A stretch of DNA of 64,000 nucleotides from NCBI GenBank assembly GCA_964612975.1, contig CAZTGC010000002.1:124001-188000 (forward strand), given 5' to 3'. The notes beneath the pieces were generated by a model. The model was not told where the DNA came from. It saw only the letters and a program-made list of their open reading frames with translations, and did not search any database. Position numbers and translations under genes: made by a program. The stretch's first letter is position 1, and the number at the start of each line of letters is the position of its first letter. Below, piece after piece: positions 8,032 through 16,741 of this stretch. Source of the DNA: NZ13-RE01 sp964612975 (GTDB lineage Bacteria; Dictyoglomota; Dictyoglomia; Dictyoglomales; Dictyoglomaceae).

Positions 8032-8995
8032 AAAATTATTAAGACAAAAGGAAATTCCCTTAGTATATCTTTTTACTGGAGAAGAAAAATTTCTTATGGA
8101 GGATGCTTTAGAGACATTGAGGGATAAATTTAAAGATGCATCCTATCAAGTATTTTTTGGGGAAGATATAACATGGAAAGAAATCATTCCCTTTCTTGAA
8201 GCTTCCCCTCTTTTTAAAAATCAACTATTAGTTATACGCCATTGTCAAAATCTAAGGGAACCAAAGGATAAAGATAAGATTATTTCCCTTTTAAAAAATC
8301 CTATAAATACATGTATTGTTTTTATGGCTAATGGAGAAGAGGAAATTAAAAAAAGAAGTTATTTAGAAAAAATTGTTCCTAAAAATGGAATTGTTGAGTT
8401 TTCAAAATTAAAATCTGATGGAGTCAGAAGATGGCTAAATGAAAAATTAAAGGAACTTAATATTTCATTAGATTCTGAAGCTCAATATTTTTTAACTATG
8501 TTCTGGGGAGATAATTTGGCTTTATTATATAGAGAATTGGAGAAGGTGATTTCCTTTGTAGGTGAAAAAAAAGAAATAGGTATAGAAGATTTGAATAAAG
8601 TTTCTTCTCCTAAGGAAATAGCATTTTTTACTTTTTTAGATGCTTTATATAAAAGAGATGTTTTTTTAGCTCTTAGTGGATTAGATACTTTATGGAACGA
8701 AGCCATGCCTCCAATGGTTATATTGGAGATAATTATTAAACAATTTAGACAAATTCTAAGGGTTTATGCTTTATTAAGAGAGGGATTTTCAGAGGATGAA
8801 ATAAGAGACAAACTTGATTTACATCCCTTTATTATTAGAAAGGTTATTCAAAATTTGACAAACTTTACTGCCGCAGAACTCTTTAGATTATATTTTCTTC
8901 TGCGGCAGTTAGATCAAGATATAAAATCTACAGCTAAGAATCCAAGAATACTTTTAGAAGGTTTTCTAATAAACTTAAATAGAACCTTGACCTAA
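8012..8995 (+). CDS. holA: DNA polymerase III delta subunit
   Basis: 327 aa, GTG start inside the end of comEC. HolA is the clamp-loader subunit that opens the sliding clamp. The N-terminal MNYWEFKKLLRQKEIPLVYLF and GEEKFLMEDAL, the middle YREL-type helix (LALLYRELEKV) and the C-terminal LRQLDQDIKST helix are typical of the family, and the length is normal. It follows comEA-comEC and is opposite rpsT, an order common in Firmicutes (comEC-holA-rpsT). The last 21 bases overlap the 3' end of rpsT on the other strand. Confidence 0.93.
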   Translation: MNYWEFKKLLRQKEIPLVYLFTGEEKFLMEDALETLRDKFKDASYQVFFGEDITWKEIIPFLEASPLFKNQLLVIRHCQNLREPKDKDKIISLLKNPINTCIVFMANGEEEIKKRSYLEKIVPKNGIVEFSKLKSDGVRRWLNEKLKELNISLDSEAQYFLTMFWGDNLALLYRELEKVISFVGEKKEIGIEDLNKVSSPKEIAFFTFLDALYKRDVFLALSGLDTLWNEAMPPMVILEIIIKQFRQILRVYALLREGFSEDEIRDKLDLHPFIIRKVIQNLTNFTAAELFRLYFLLRQLDQDIKSTAKNPRILLEGFLINLNRTLT

Positions 8996-9256
8996 TAATT
9001 TCTTGTTTAAAAGCTTCATTAAGCGAGATTTCTTTCTGGCAGCAGTATTTTTATGGAGTGTCCCCTTTTGAGCTGCTTTATCAATGGCACTAATAACTTG
9101 AGGAAGAACTTGTTTTGCTTCTTCAATTTTATTCTCCTCTAAAAGAGAAAGAAATTTTTTAGTATAGAATTTAATCCTTCCTAATCTTAGTCTGTTTCTA
9201 ATCCTATTTCTTTCATAGATCTTAATTCTTTTAATTGCTGACTTTGTATGCGCCAT
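8975..9256 (-). CDS. rpsT: 30S ribosomal protein S20
   Basis: 93 aa, basic. It begins MAHTKSAIKRIKIYERNRIRN, the S20 signature, with a later LHKNTAARKKSRLMKLLNK motif typical of the family, and binds 16S rRNA. It is transcribed against holA and the two 3' ends overlap by 21 bp. A GGAGAGGG ribosome site lies before the ATG. Two TATAAT-like hexamers on the minus strand (plus positions 9291-9296 and 9303-9308) are candidate -10 boxes; no clear -35 was found. Confidence 0.97.
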   Translation of the reverse strand: MAHTKSAIKRIKIYERNRIRNRLRLGRIKFYTKKFLSLLEENKIEEAKQVLPQVISAIDKAAQKGTLHKNTAARKKSRLMKLLNKKLLGQGSI

Positions 9257-9356
9257 ATATCCCTCTCCTTCTTATACTTTTTTTGAAAAAATTATACAGG
9301 GAATTATACCATAATATTTTTAAAATTGAAAGAAAACAATAACCAATGTTTTATAG

Positions 9357-9373
9357 TATAATATATCTTAACT
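9357..9373 (+). promoter_or_regulatory. -10 element just before surE (possible leaderless start)
   Basis: TATAAT at 9357-9362 is followed by TATATC at 9362-9367. Transcription would start about 9369-9374, at or a few bases before the surE ATG (9374). No Shine-Dalgarno sequence lies between. No good -35 at 17 bp was found (TTGAAA at 9326-9331 is 25 bp away). Confidence 0.5.
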
Positions 9374-10129
9374 ATGATCATATTTATAACTAACGATGAT
9401 GGTGTTAATGCGCCATCTTTAAAAGTTATCATCGAGAAATTAAGTTCTCTTGGAGAGATATATGGTATACTTCCTGAAAGAGAAAGAAGTGGAGGAAGTC
9501 ATGCTCTTACTTTTCATAAACCATTAAGAGTTTCTCCTGTTATCATTAAAGATGGAATAAAGATATGCTCAAGTAATGGAACTCCTGCAGACTGTGTTCT
9601 ATTAGGTCTTTATGCTCTTTTGCCTAAGCCACCTTCTATTGTTATCTCTGGAATTAATAAGGGGTATAATTTAGGTAACAATATTGTCTATTCAGGAACT
9701 GTATCAGGTGCAAGAGAGGCTACTATTAACGGGTTTCCAGCTATCTCAATCTCTGTATCTTCCGAGGGAAGAGAAAAAGATTTTGAGATTGCTTGTGAAT
9801 TTCTTTTAAAAATTATTCCTTGGGCTATAAAATATATTCCCCATGGAGTATTTCTTAATATAAATATTCCTCTCTTAGAAAGCTTAGAAAATGTAGAAAT
9901 TGAATTCACCTATCAAGGTAGATTTCATTACAAGAATAGGGTTGAAAAAAGATTAGATCCATGGTTAAGGGAGTATTATTGGATATATGGAGAATTAGAG
10001 GAAGATAATAGTGAAGGATCAGATATAGATGCTATTAAAAGGGGAAAGATTTCTATAACTCCTCTAAGATGGGATATGACAGATTATTCCATATTAAGTA
10101 ATCTTAAGGATAATTTTATAATTAAATAA
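9374..10129 (+). CDS. surE: 5'/3'-nucleotidase SurE
   Basis: 251 aa. SurE is a divalent-metal phosphatase that removes phosphate from nucleoside 5'- or 3'-monophosphates. Motifs: ITNDDG near the N-terminus (metal-binding Asp8, Asp9), GGSHALTF and the YSGTVSGAREA segment, all characteristic. Length is normal. There is no ribosome-binding sequence before the ATG and a -10 hexamer ends only 11 bases upstream, so the mRNA may be leaderless. It is followed after 12 bases by the ANTAR regulator. Confidence 0.95.
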   Translation: MIIFITNDDGVNAPSLKVIIEKLSSLGEIYGILPERERSGGSHALTFHKPLRVSPVIIKDGIKICSSNGTPADCVLLGLYALLPKPPSIVISGINKGYNLGNNIVYSGTVSGAREATINGFPAISISVSSEGREKDFEIACEFLLKIIPWAIKYIPHGVFLNINIPLLESLENVEIEFTYQGRFHYKNRVEKRLDPWLREYYWIYGELEEDNSEGSDIDAIKRGKISITPLRWDMTDYSILSNLKDNFIIK

Positions 10130-10141
10130 GGGGGAATAAAT

Positions 10142-10741
10142 ATGAAGAGGAAAATTAAAGTTTTAATAGCAGAAGATGAACCTATTGTCAGAATGGACTT
10201 AAGGGAACTTTTGGAAAGTCAAGGATATCAAGTAATAGGAGAGGCCTCTGATGGACAGTCTGCGATAGATATTGCAAGAAGAGAAAAACCTGATGTAATT
10301 ATTATGGATATAAGAATGCCTGGAATGGATGGTATTGAAGCTGCGAAGATTCTAACTGAGGAGGAAATTGCTCCTCTTATTTTCTTAACTGCTTATTCAG
10401 ATAAAGAATTGGTAGAAAAAGCCAAAGAAGTAGGTGTAATAGCATATCTTGTAAAACCCTTTAAAGAAACGGATTTGTTTCCAGCTGTTGAGATGGCTAT
10501 TGCAAGGTTCAAAGAGTTTCTTCAATTGAAGCAAGAAGTTAAAGATCTTGAAGAAGCATTAGAAACAAGAAAATTAGTGGATAGAGCCAAAGGATTACTT
10601 ATGGATATTGAAGGATTAAAGGAACATGAGGCTTTCAGATTGATTCAAAAGGCAAGTATGGATAAAAGAAAGCCTATGAAGGAAATTGCACAGGCAATTA
10701 TTTTAGCATATGAATTGAAGGATAAAAAGGAGAGACAATAA
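10142..10741 (+). CDS. ANTAR-domain response regulator (antiterminator, AmiR/NasR type)
   Basis: 199 aa. The N-terminal receiver domain is complete (acidic pair Glu11-Asp12, phospho-acceptor Asp56 in IIMDIRMPG, Thr83, Lys105). A linker coiled coil leads to a C-terminal ANTAR domain (about 130-190: RKLVDRAKGLLMDIEGLKE, then HEAFRLIQKASMDKRKP), an RNA-binding fold that recognises paired hexaloop stem-loops and prevents transcription termination. No histidine kinase gene is adjacent. It lies between surE and a glycosyltransferase whose start overlaps its stop by one base. The targets are not visible in this window. Confidence 0.92.
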   Translation: MKRKIKVLIAEDEPIVRMDLRELLESQGYQVIGEASDGQSAIDIARREKPDVIIMDIRMPGMDGIEAAKILTEEEIAPLIFLTAYSDKELVEKAKEVGVIAYLVKPFKETDLFPAVEMAIARFKEFLQLKQEVKDLEEALETRKLVDRAKGLLMDIEGLKEHEAFRLIQKASMDKRKPMKEIAQAIILAYELKDKKERQ

Positions 10742-11763
10742 TGTTATACATAACTTTTGTAATATCTCTTGTAATTTCAATAATTTTAACTCCCTTTGTC
10801 AGAAAAATAGCTTATAAACTTAAGGCTTTAGATTATCCAACTTATAGAAAAGTTCATAAGGAACCTATTCCAAGAATTGGAGGGATAGCTTTTTATTTAT
10901 CTATTCTACTAGTAAATCTTATTTTTAATAAAACTGTAGTTGTTGAGAGAATTCTTTTAGTGGGAAGTTTAGTCTTTATTGTAGGATTATTAGACGATTT
11001 TGTTGAATTAAAACCTACTCCTAAATTTGGGCTTACTTTTTTGGTAATAATGATATCAGTCCTTATTGGTATAAGGTTAGAATCTTTTAAAATTCCTTAT
11101 ACAGATATAACTATTTCTGGATGGCTAGCTTATGTTTTTTCCTTCTTATGGCTTTTAGGTATCACTAATGCTATGAATTTTATTGATGGCTTAGATGGGC
11201 TTGCTGCTGGTATTTCTGCTATCTCATCCTTTTCCCTTCTAATTATCTCACTTCTACTAAGAAGGATGGAATCTGCAATTTTCCTTTCTATAATGCTTGG
11301 GGGAGTTTTGGGATTTTTGTTCTTTAATTTTCCCCCTGCCTCTATAATTATGGGAGATTCTGGAGCTATGTTTTTGGGTTTCTTACTTTCTGCTATATCC
11401 ATAGCTGGTGTATTAAAGTTTAGTGCATTAATAAATTTGCTTGTTCCTATTTTAATTTTAGGGGTTCCAATATTAGATACAATTTTTTCAATAATTAGAA
11501 GAATAGCTACGGGAAGAGCTCCATGGAAATTTGATAAGGATCATATTCACCATAGATTTTTGAAAATAGGTATGGATACTAAACAAAGTATAGGATTTAT
11601 TTATCTTATAAATATTGCCATGAGTTTAATTGCTATTATTCTATCCCTTTTATATTATAATAAAGAAATATCTCTCCTTATTCTTACTGGTACATTGGGT
11701 TTAATAATATTTATATTAGCAAAATTAGGAATATTGGAGATAAGGAAAAATGAAAAAGTATGA
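10741..11763 (+). CDS. MraY/WecA/TagO-family undecaprenyl-phosphate sugar-1-phosphate transferase
   Basis: 340 aa, about ten TM helices. The family transfers a HexNAc-1-phosphate from UDP-sugar to undecaprenyl phosphate on the cytoplasmic face. Key motifs: LLDDFVEL (first Asp pair), NFIDGLDGLA (catalytic Asp), IIMGDSGAMFLGF and DHIHHRFLK (the HIHHR motif of WecA/TagO rather than MraY). It therefore likely primes a surface glycan, not lipid I. It ends 14 bases inside mnmG and starts on the stop codon of the regulator, so the genes are one operon. Confidence 0.9.
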   Translation: MLYITFVISLVISIILTPFVRKIAYKLKALDYPTYRKVHKEPIPRIGGIAFYLSILLVNLIFNKTVVVERILLVGSLVFIVGLLDDFVELKPTPKFGLTFLVIMISVLIGIRLESFKIPYTDITISGWLAYVFSFLWLLGITNAMNFIDGLDGLAAGISAISSFSLLIISLLLRRMESAIFLSIMLGGVLGFLFFNFPPASIIMGDSGAMFLGFLLSAISIAGVLKFSALINLLVPILILGVPILDTIFSIIRRIATGRAPWKFDKDHIHHRFLKIGMDTKQSIGFIYLINIAMSLIAIILSLLYYNKEISLLILTGTLGLIIFILAKLGILEIRKNEKV

Positions 11764-13627
11764 TGTAATAGTAGTTGGCGGAGGACATGCTGGCTGTGAA
11801 GCAGGTTATGCATCTGCCCGTTTAGGGGTTAAAACTTTAATTATTACTATGAACTATGATACCCTTGCCTGGTTACCATGCAATCCTGCCATGGGAGGTC
11901 CAGGGAAGGGACAGCTTATTTTTGAAATAGATGCATTAGGAGGAGCAATAGGAAGAATAACAAATAGAAGTATGCTTCAGGTTAAATGGTTGAATACATC
12001 AAAAGGGCCTGCGGTAAGAGCATTAAGAGCTCAGGTAGATAAATGGCAATATCCAAGATTAATGAGGACATTTTTAGAACAGGAAAAATTTTTAAATATT
12101 TATCAAGGAGAAGTAGTTGACATTATATTAGAAGGTAATGAGGTAAGAGGAGTAATTCTTTCAACAGGAGAGGAAATATATAGTGAAAAAGTGGTTATTT
12201 CTACAGGAACCTTTTTGAATGGTGTGATTCATATAAGTACTTGGTCAAGACCTGCGGGAAGAATGGGAGAGTTTTCTTCTAATGGTCTTTCTGAGGCCTT
12301 AAAAAGAATAGGGTTAGAATTGGGAAGGTTTAATACAGGAACAACTCCCCGAGTAGATAAAAGGACCGTAGATTTTGATAAACTTATTCCTCAACCTGGT
12401 GACGAGTCTTTCCCATCTTTTTCCTTTTGGGAAAGACCTGAGTATAGGGAGCAGATTTCTTCATACCTTACAAGGACAACCTTGAAAACAAGGGATGTAG
12501 TTTTAGCAAATATTCATTTAACTGCCTCAAGAATTGGAGGAATGATTAAAAAGGGACCAAGATATTGTCCCTCCATAGAAGAAAAGTATATATGGTTTCC
12601 TAATCATGAGACTCACCAAGTCTTTTTAGAACCTGAAGGAAGGGATTCCATTGAGCTTTATGTACAAGGAATCTATACAAGTCTTCCCGAAGATATTCAA
12701 TTAAAGGTTTTAAGAACTATTCCAGGTATGGAAGAAGTAGAATTAATAAGACCAGGTTATGCAATAGCCTATGATTTTGTTTATCCCCATCAGTTAAAGT
12801 TAACCTTAGAGACGAAAAAAATAAAAGGACTTTATTTGGCAGGACAGATTAATGGAACCACGGGATATGAAGAAGCAGCTGCACAAGGAATTATTGCAGG
12901 AGCAAATGCTGCTTTAAGTCTTTTGGAAAAGGAACCTTTAATAATAAGAAGGGATGAAAGTTACATTGGAGTTTTAATTGATGATTTAGTGATAAAAGGA
13001 GTAGATGAGCCCTATAGAATTCTAACTTCTCGTGCAGAATATAGATTGATATTGAGATGTGATAATGCAGATCAAAGATTAACACCAAAAGCATACAAAA
13101 TAGGTTTAATAAGGGAAGACCAATGGAGGATGTTTCAAGAAAAAATGGAGGCAATTTCCCATGAAAGGAAAAGATTAATAAAAACAATAGTTTTTCCTAC
13201 CCAAGAATTAAATAATATTTTAAATGAAAAGGGAACGAATCTATTATTAAATCCCATCTCTTTAAATACTCTTTTAAGAAGGCCTGAAATTACTTATGAA
13301 GACCTTGATAAGTTGAATTTAGCAGGAGAATTAAAAAAGGATTGGAGAGATGTGATAGAGATTGAGATAAAATATGAAGGATATATTCAAAGGGAATTGG
13401 GAAAAATAGCAGAATTTAAAGAATATGAAGATTTGAAAATTCAAGAAGATTTTGATTATGAAAGTATTCCTCATCTTTCTCGGGAAGGGAGAGATAAACT
13501 TATAAAAATAAAGCCCCAGACCTTTGGACAAGCCCAAAGAATACCAGGGGTAAATGTAGGAGATTTAACAATTTTATTATTCTATTTGAAACAGAGATAT
13601 GGAGAGAAACAAAGATTGGCGAGATGA
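11750..13627 (+). CDS. mnmG: tRNA uridine-5-carboxymethylaminomethyl modification enzyme MnmG (GidA)
   Basis: 625 aa. With MnmE it modifies U34 of tRNAs reading purine-ending codons. The FAD-binding VVGGGHAGCEAG motif is at the N-terminus, followed by WLPCNPAMGG, the GEFSSNGLSEAL region and AGQINGTTGYEEAA. The C-terminal helical domain ends FGQAQRIPGVNVGDLT, the MnmE-interacting part. Length is standard. It overlaps the previous gene by 14 bp and the next methyltransferase by 29 bp. Confidence 0.97.
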   Translation: MKKYDVIVVGGGHAGCEAGYASARLGVKTLIITMNYDTLAWLPCNPAMGGPGKGQLIFEIDALGGAIGRITNRSMLQVKWLNTSKGPAVRALRAQVDKWQYPRLMRTFLEQEKFLNIYQGEVVDIILEGNEVRGVILSTGEEIYSEKVVISTGTFLNGVIHISTWSRPAGRMGEFSSNGLSEALKRIGLELGRFNTGTTPRVDKRTVDFDKLIPQPGDESFPSFSFWERPEYREQISSYLTRTTLKTRDVVLANIHLTASRIGGMIKKGPRYCPSIEEKYIWFPNHETHQVFLEPEGRDSIELYVQGIYTSLPEDIQLKVLRTIPGMEEVELIRPGYAIAYDFVYPHQLKLTLETKKIKGLYLAGQINGTTGYEEAAAQGIIAGANAALSLLEKEPLIIRRDESYIGVLIDDLVIKGVDEPYRILTSRAEYRLILRCDNADQRLTPKAYKIGLIREDQWRMFQEKMEAISHERKRLIKTIVFPTQELNNILNEKGTNLLLNPISLNTLLRRPEITYEDLDKLNLAGELKKDWRDVIEIEIKYEGYIQRELGKIAEFKEYEDLKIQEDFDYESIPHLSREGRDKLIKIKPQTFGQAQRIPGVNVGDLTILLFYLKQRYGEKQRLAR

Positions 13628-14360
13628 ATATTTTAGTAAAGCTTATTATGAATTTTTGGCTTGCCATCTAACTCCCGAGAGAACAAAAAAAGAAGTGGAT
13701 TTCTTGGAGGTGATAGTTCCTATAAAAAGGAATATTTTTATTTTGGATTTAGGATGTGGATTTGGAAGACATAGTATTGAAATGGCAAAAAGAGGCTATA
13801 AAGTTATAGGCATAGATAGATCCATAGAGCTCTTAGAAATTGCAAAAAAGATAGCATCTGAAGAAAACCTTGTTAATTTAGAGTTTTATCCTTTAGAGTA
13901 TAAAAATTTAACTCAATTAAGTTATTCCTTTGATGTAGTTTTGTCTTTATATACTAGCTTTGGTCTAAATTCATATAAGGAGGATAGAGAAACCCTGAGA
14001 GAGATTTATAAAATATTAAAACCTGAGGGAAAACTCCTCATAGATACTGAAAATAGAGAGGCCTTACTAAGACATTTTATACCTTATTCCTGGGATATTA
14101 TGGATAAATATGTTTTACTTTCGGAACATAAATTTCAACCTGAGACAGGATATTATATATCAAAGAGAATTGTATATAGTAGAGAAACAGGTAGAGTAAA
14201 AGAATTTCTTAGAAGGATTTATCTTTATACTGCTAGTGAGTTAAGTAATTTATTAGAGGATGAAGGATTTAAAGTCCTAAGATTCATAGGAGATTATGAA
14301 GGTCATAAATATCATATAGCTTCTCATAGATTAATTGTTTTATCTATAAAAAGGGAATAA
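13599..14360 (+). CDS. Class I SAM-dependent methyltransferase
   Basis: 253 aa. The SAM-binding motif I LDLGCGFGRHS lies at about residues 50-60, with motif II VIGIDRS and the later LSLYTSFGLNS. A PEGKLLIDTENRE strand marks post-motif III. The substrate is unknown. In many bacteria rsmG follows mnmG, but this sequence is not RsmG-like. The ATG is inside the end of mnmG and no better downstream start fits the first conserved residues. It ends just before a terminator hairpin. Confidence 0.85.
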   Translation: MERNKDWRDEYFSKAYYEFLACHLTPERTKKEVDFLEVIVPIKRNIFILDLGCGFGRHSIEMAKRGYKVIGIDRSIELLEIAKKIASEENLVNLEFYPLEYKNLTQLSYSFDVVLSLYTSFGLNSYKEDRETLREIYKILKPEGKLLIDTENREALLRHFIPYSWDIMDKYVLLSEHKFQPETGYYISKRIVYSRETGRVKEFLRRIYLYTASELSNLLEDEGFKVLRFIGDYEGHKYHIASHRLIVLSIKRE

Positions 14361-14387
14361 GGGGAGACTTATTTCTCCCCTTTATTC
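14361..14387 (+). terminator. Rho-independent terminator after the surE-mnmG-methyltransferase run
   Basis: Stem GGGGAGA (14361-14367) pairs with TCTCCCC (14374-14380) around a 6-base loop, followed by TTTATTCTT. It starts right after the methyltransferase stop and overlaps the last codons of the convergent FmdB gene. Confidence 0.85.
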
Positions 14388-14593
14388 TTATCCTCACTAT
14401 CAGTTTTTTCAGTTTTTTTCTTATAATCTGTTGTATAAAATCCTGATCCCTTAAATACAATTCCTACTGGATGAAACACTTTTTTAAGAGTTCCCCCGCA
14501 TTTTAAACATACCTTTAGGGGTTCATCTCCTAAGGTAGTTATTATCTCGTATTTTTCATTACAGTTAATACAAACAAACTCAAAAGTGGGCAT
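14369..14593 (-). CDS. FmdB-family zinc ribbon protein
   Basis: 74 aa. An N-terminal MPTFEFVCINC start with two CxxC pairs (CINC and CLKC, about 25 residues apart) forms a rubredoxin-like zinc ribbon. A GSGFY-type motif follows, as in most FmdB/CxxC_CXXC_SSSS regulators. The last 20 residues are a charged Lys/Glu/Asp tail. Function is unknown in this family, with proposed transcription or translation links. A clear GGAGGTGA site precedes the start. Its 3' end carries the convergent terminator. Confidence 0.88.
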   Translation of the reverse strand: MPTFEFVCINCNEKYEIITTLGDEPLKVCLKCGGTLKKVFHPVGIVFKGSGFYTTDYKKKTEKTDSEDKNKGEK

Positions 14594-14664
14594 TCCAATT
14601 TCACCTCCTTATTTTTCTACGATCAGGAATAATTTTTAATACTCAAAGAAGATTTTGTCAAGAA

Positions 14665-15078
14665 TTATAAGTAATAAATAAATTTTGAGAAGTTAAGTTT
14701 TCTGAGGATATCATAGAGTTTATCAGGGTTATTTAGAAAGAAAAGATGAGAAATACATTTACAATCTGAAGAGCCAAAATTTTTAATGGGTAGATAGTAT
14801 TTATTCAAAATCTCTGCTGTTTTGCACTCACTAAATTTTTCGGCGTTTTTATAGAAAACTGATAGAATCTCTATATTTTTAGAATTAATAAGATAATCAA
14901 TATGCCAAAATAGTTTTTTATCTTTAGATAAATGCCTTAAGATTCTTTTTTCTAAATTATTTTGAGAGGAACCTACATAAGTGTAAAAACCATTTATAAA
15001 ATTAATATTTCCAAGGGCTCTAACCCTTATTTCTTCATCTTTATTTAAAAATATTAATAAAATATAAATTCCTTTCAT
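14665..15078 (-). CDS. DUF123 / GIY-YIG-like small nuclease-fold protein
   Basis: 137 aa from ATG 15078, which has GGGGAG eleven bases upstream. A longer frame to a TTG at 15117 has no ribosome site and starts almost on a TATACT -10 box, so it is less likely. The protein has MKGIYILLIFL, GFYTYVGSSQNNLEKRILRH, KLFWHIDYLI and FGSSDCKCISHLF, the DUF123 signature known mainly from archaea and thermophilic bacteria. It is related to the GIY-YIG fold and was once annotated as Nth-like endonuclease partner. Its activity is unproven. Confidence 0.82.
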   Translation of the reverse strand: MKGIYILLIFLNKDEEIRVRALGNINFINGFYTYVGSSQNNLEKRILRHLSKDKKLFWHIDYLINSKNIEILSVFYKNAEKFSECKTAEILNKYYLPIKNFGSSDCKCISHLFFLNNPDKLYDILRKLNFSKFIYYL

Positions 15079-15125
15079 TGTTTTTATTTCTCCCCATGAA
15101 CTTGATAAAGTATACAATATAAAAA

Positions 15126-15154
15126 TTGCCTTTAATTACTCTTTGTTGTAAAAT
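15126..15154 (+). promoter_or_regulatory. Candidate promoter for the lipoprotein gene
   Basis: TTGCCT (15126-15131), 17-bp spacer, TAAAAT (15149-15154). The predicted start near 15161 lies just before AGGAGG (15166-15171) and the ATG at 15180. Prediction from consensus only. Confidence 0.4.
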
Positions 15155-15179
15155 GAAACTAAGAGAGGAGGAAGAAGAT

Positions 15180-15767
15180 ATGAAAAAAATATTAATTTTT
15201 ATTTTTTTAATAATATTAATAATAGTTGGGGGTTGTGTAAAACCTTTAACTATAAAACCACAAATTCTTAATATAGAAGGAATAGAAATAAAAATTTCCC
15301 TTCTTGATCCTTATGAATGGTCAGCTCTATCTAAGGATATTTTGGTTATTAATTTAGAAGTTACTAATTTTAGAAAGGAATCTGTTTGGGTTTATGCTTT
15401 AAATAAATCTGTGATTATTGACTCCCTTAATAGGCAACATTCACCTATAAGAGAAATTACCTATCAAAGAAAAGAGCCCTCCCCCAAATTTTCTCTAGAA
15501 ATCCTCTTATCCTCCCGAAAGCCACCTGAGGTCTCTCTTTCTATTGAATTTGGAGATGAAAAGCAAGAAAGAGAAATTCTAAAGTTGATAGATAAATTTA
15601 ACTTAATGAAGTTTAAAGATGGAAGAATTTTTCCAGGAGCAGCAGTAAGTGGTATTCTACTTTTTTATATTTCCCCTTATAGGCTTCCCGGTAGACTTAT
15701 TATACCTGATGTTTATCTCGAGGAATCTATGAGAAATATAACTTTTGAGTTCATTCTTGAAAGATAA
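15180..15767 (+). CDS. Hypothetical lipoprotein
   Basis: 195 aa from ATG 15180, supported by AGGAGG eight bases upstream; the open frame extends further 5' but has no start signal. A lipoprotein signal peptide (MKKILIFIF...) ends in a VGGC lipobox, so the mature protein would begin with a lipidated Cys. The rest is a beta-rich domain of about 175 residues with patterns such as VINLEVTNFRKESVWVYAL, similar in style to DUF4352-like or BsuPI-like immunoglobulin folds; I do not recognise a specific family. It is followed by a ROK kinase 11 bases later. Confidence 0.7.
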   Translation: MKKILIFIFLIILIIVGGCVKPLTIKPQILNIEGIEIKISLLDPYEWSALSKDILVINLEVTNFRKESVWVYALNKSVIIDSLNRQHSPIREITYQRKEPSPKFSLEILLSSRKPPEVSLSIEFGDEKQEREILKLIDKFNLMKFKDGRIFPGAAVSGILLFYISPYRLPGRLIIPDVYLEESMRNITFEFILER

Positions 15768-15778
15768 GGAGGTTTGTA

Positions 15779-16741
15779 ATGCCAGAAGCGATTGGTGTGG
15801 ATCTTGGAGGAACTAAGATAAATGTCTTGTTAATAGATGAAAAGGGAAATATCTTGGCTAGAGATAAAAGGCCAACAGAAACTGAAAAGGGGAAGGATCA
15901 AGTTATTAATAAAATTAAAGAGATGATTCTAAATGTCCTTGAAGAAGCAAAATTAGGATTAGGAGATATTGAGGGTATTGGAATCGGATTTCCTGGTATT
16001 GTGGATCGGGAAAGACTTGTTGCAATATACGCTCCCAATTTAGGCGAGGAATGGAAGGAGGAAGTTCCTATAGGAGAAATACTTTCTAATTTTTTTGATA
16101 TTCCCATAGAATTGGAAAATGATGTAAATTTAATTGCTTGGGCAGAGTGGCTTGTAGGAGCAGGGAAAGGGACAAGAACAATGATATCTGTGGCAATTGG
16201 TACGGGTATTGGTTCTGGTATTATTCTTGATGGTAAAATCTGGAGAGGTTCCCATGGTATTGCTGGAGAATTTGGCCATACTACAGTTCTTCCTGATGGT
16301 CCCTTATGTGGTTGTGGGAATAGAGGATGTATAGAAGCTATAGCCTCAGGAAGTGGTATAGAAAGATATGCAAAAAGTATACTTTCCCAACATCCTGAAA
16401 GTATCATTTGGAAAACCATTAATGGAGATTTAAATAAAGTTACTGTTAAAACTATCTTAGAGGCTGCAGAAAAAGATGATTCTTTAGCTTTACATATCTT
16501 TAATTATGCAGGATATTATTTGGGAATTGCATTAGCTAATTATGTTCATATTATTGATTCCGAGAGAATAGTAATAGGAGGAGGAGTTGCTAATGTTAGG
16601 GAATATATTGCAAAACCTATGATGGAAGAATTTTATAAAAGAGTATTAAATTATATGAAAGAGAGGGTGAGTTTTGCATGGGCAGAACTGGGAGAAGATG
16701 CAGGTGGAATAGGTGCTGGACTAATGATCTTGTACAAGTAA
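15779..16741 (+). CDS. ROK-family sugar kinase (probable glucokinase)
   Basis: 320 aa. N-terminal phosphate-binding motif GVDLGGTKINV, the sugar-site ELENDVN, the hinge AIGTGIGSGII, the GxxGEFGH motif HGIAGEFGH (catalytic/zinc His), and the zinc-binding CGCGNRGCIEA. These are all features of bacterial ATP-dependent glucokinases of the ROK family. The exact substrate cannot be read from sequence. A second ROK protein is at 46540-47484. An AAGGAGG site precedes the ATG. The pgsA frame starts within its end. Confidence 0.9.
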   Translation: MPEAIGVDLGGTKINVLLIDEKGNILARDKRPTETEKGKDQVINKIKEMILNVLEEAKLGLGDIEGIGIGFPGIVDRERLVAIYAPNLGEEWKEEVPIGEILSNFFDIPIELENDVNLIAWAEWLVGAGKGTRTMISVAIGTGIGSGIILDGKIWRGSHGIAGEFGHTTVLPDGPLCGCGNRGCIEAIASGSGIERYAKSILSQHPESIIWKTINGDLNKVTVKTILEAAEKDDSLALHIFNYAGYYLGIALANYVHIIDSERIVIGGGVANVREYIAKPMMEEFYKRVLNYMKERVSFAWAELGEDAGGIGAGLMILYK

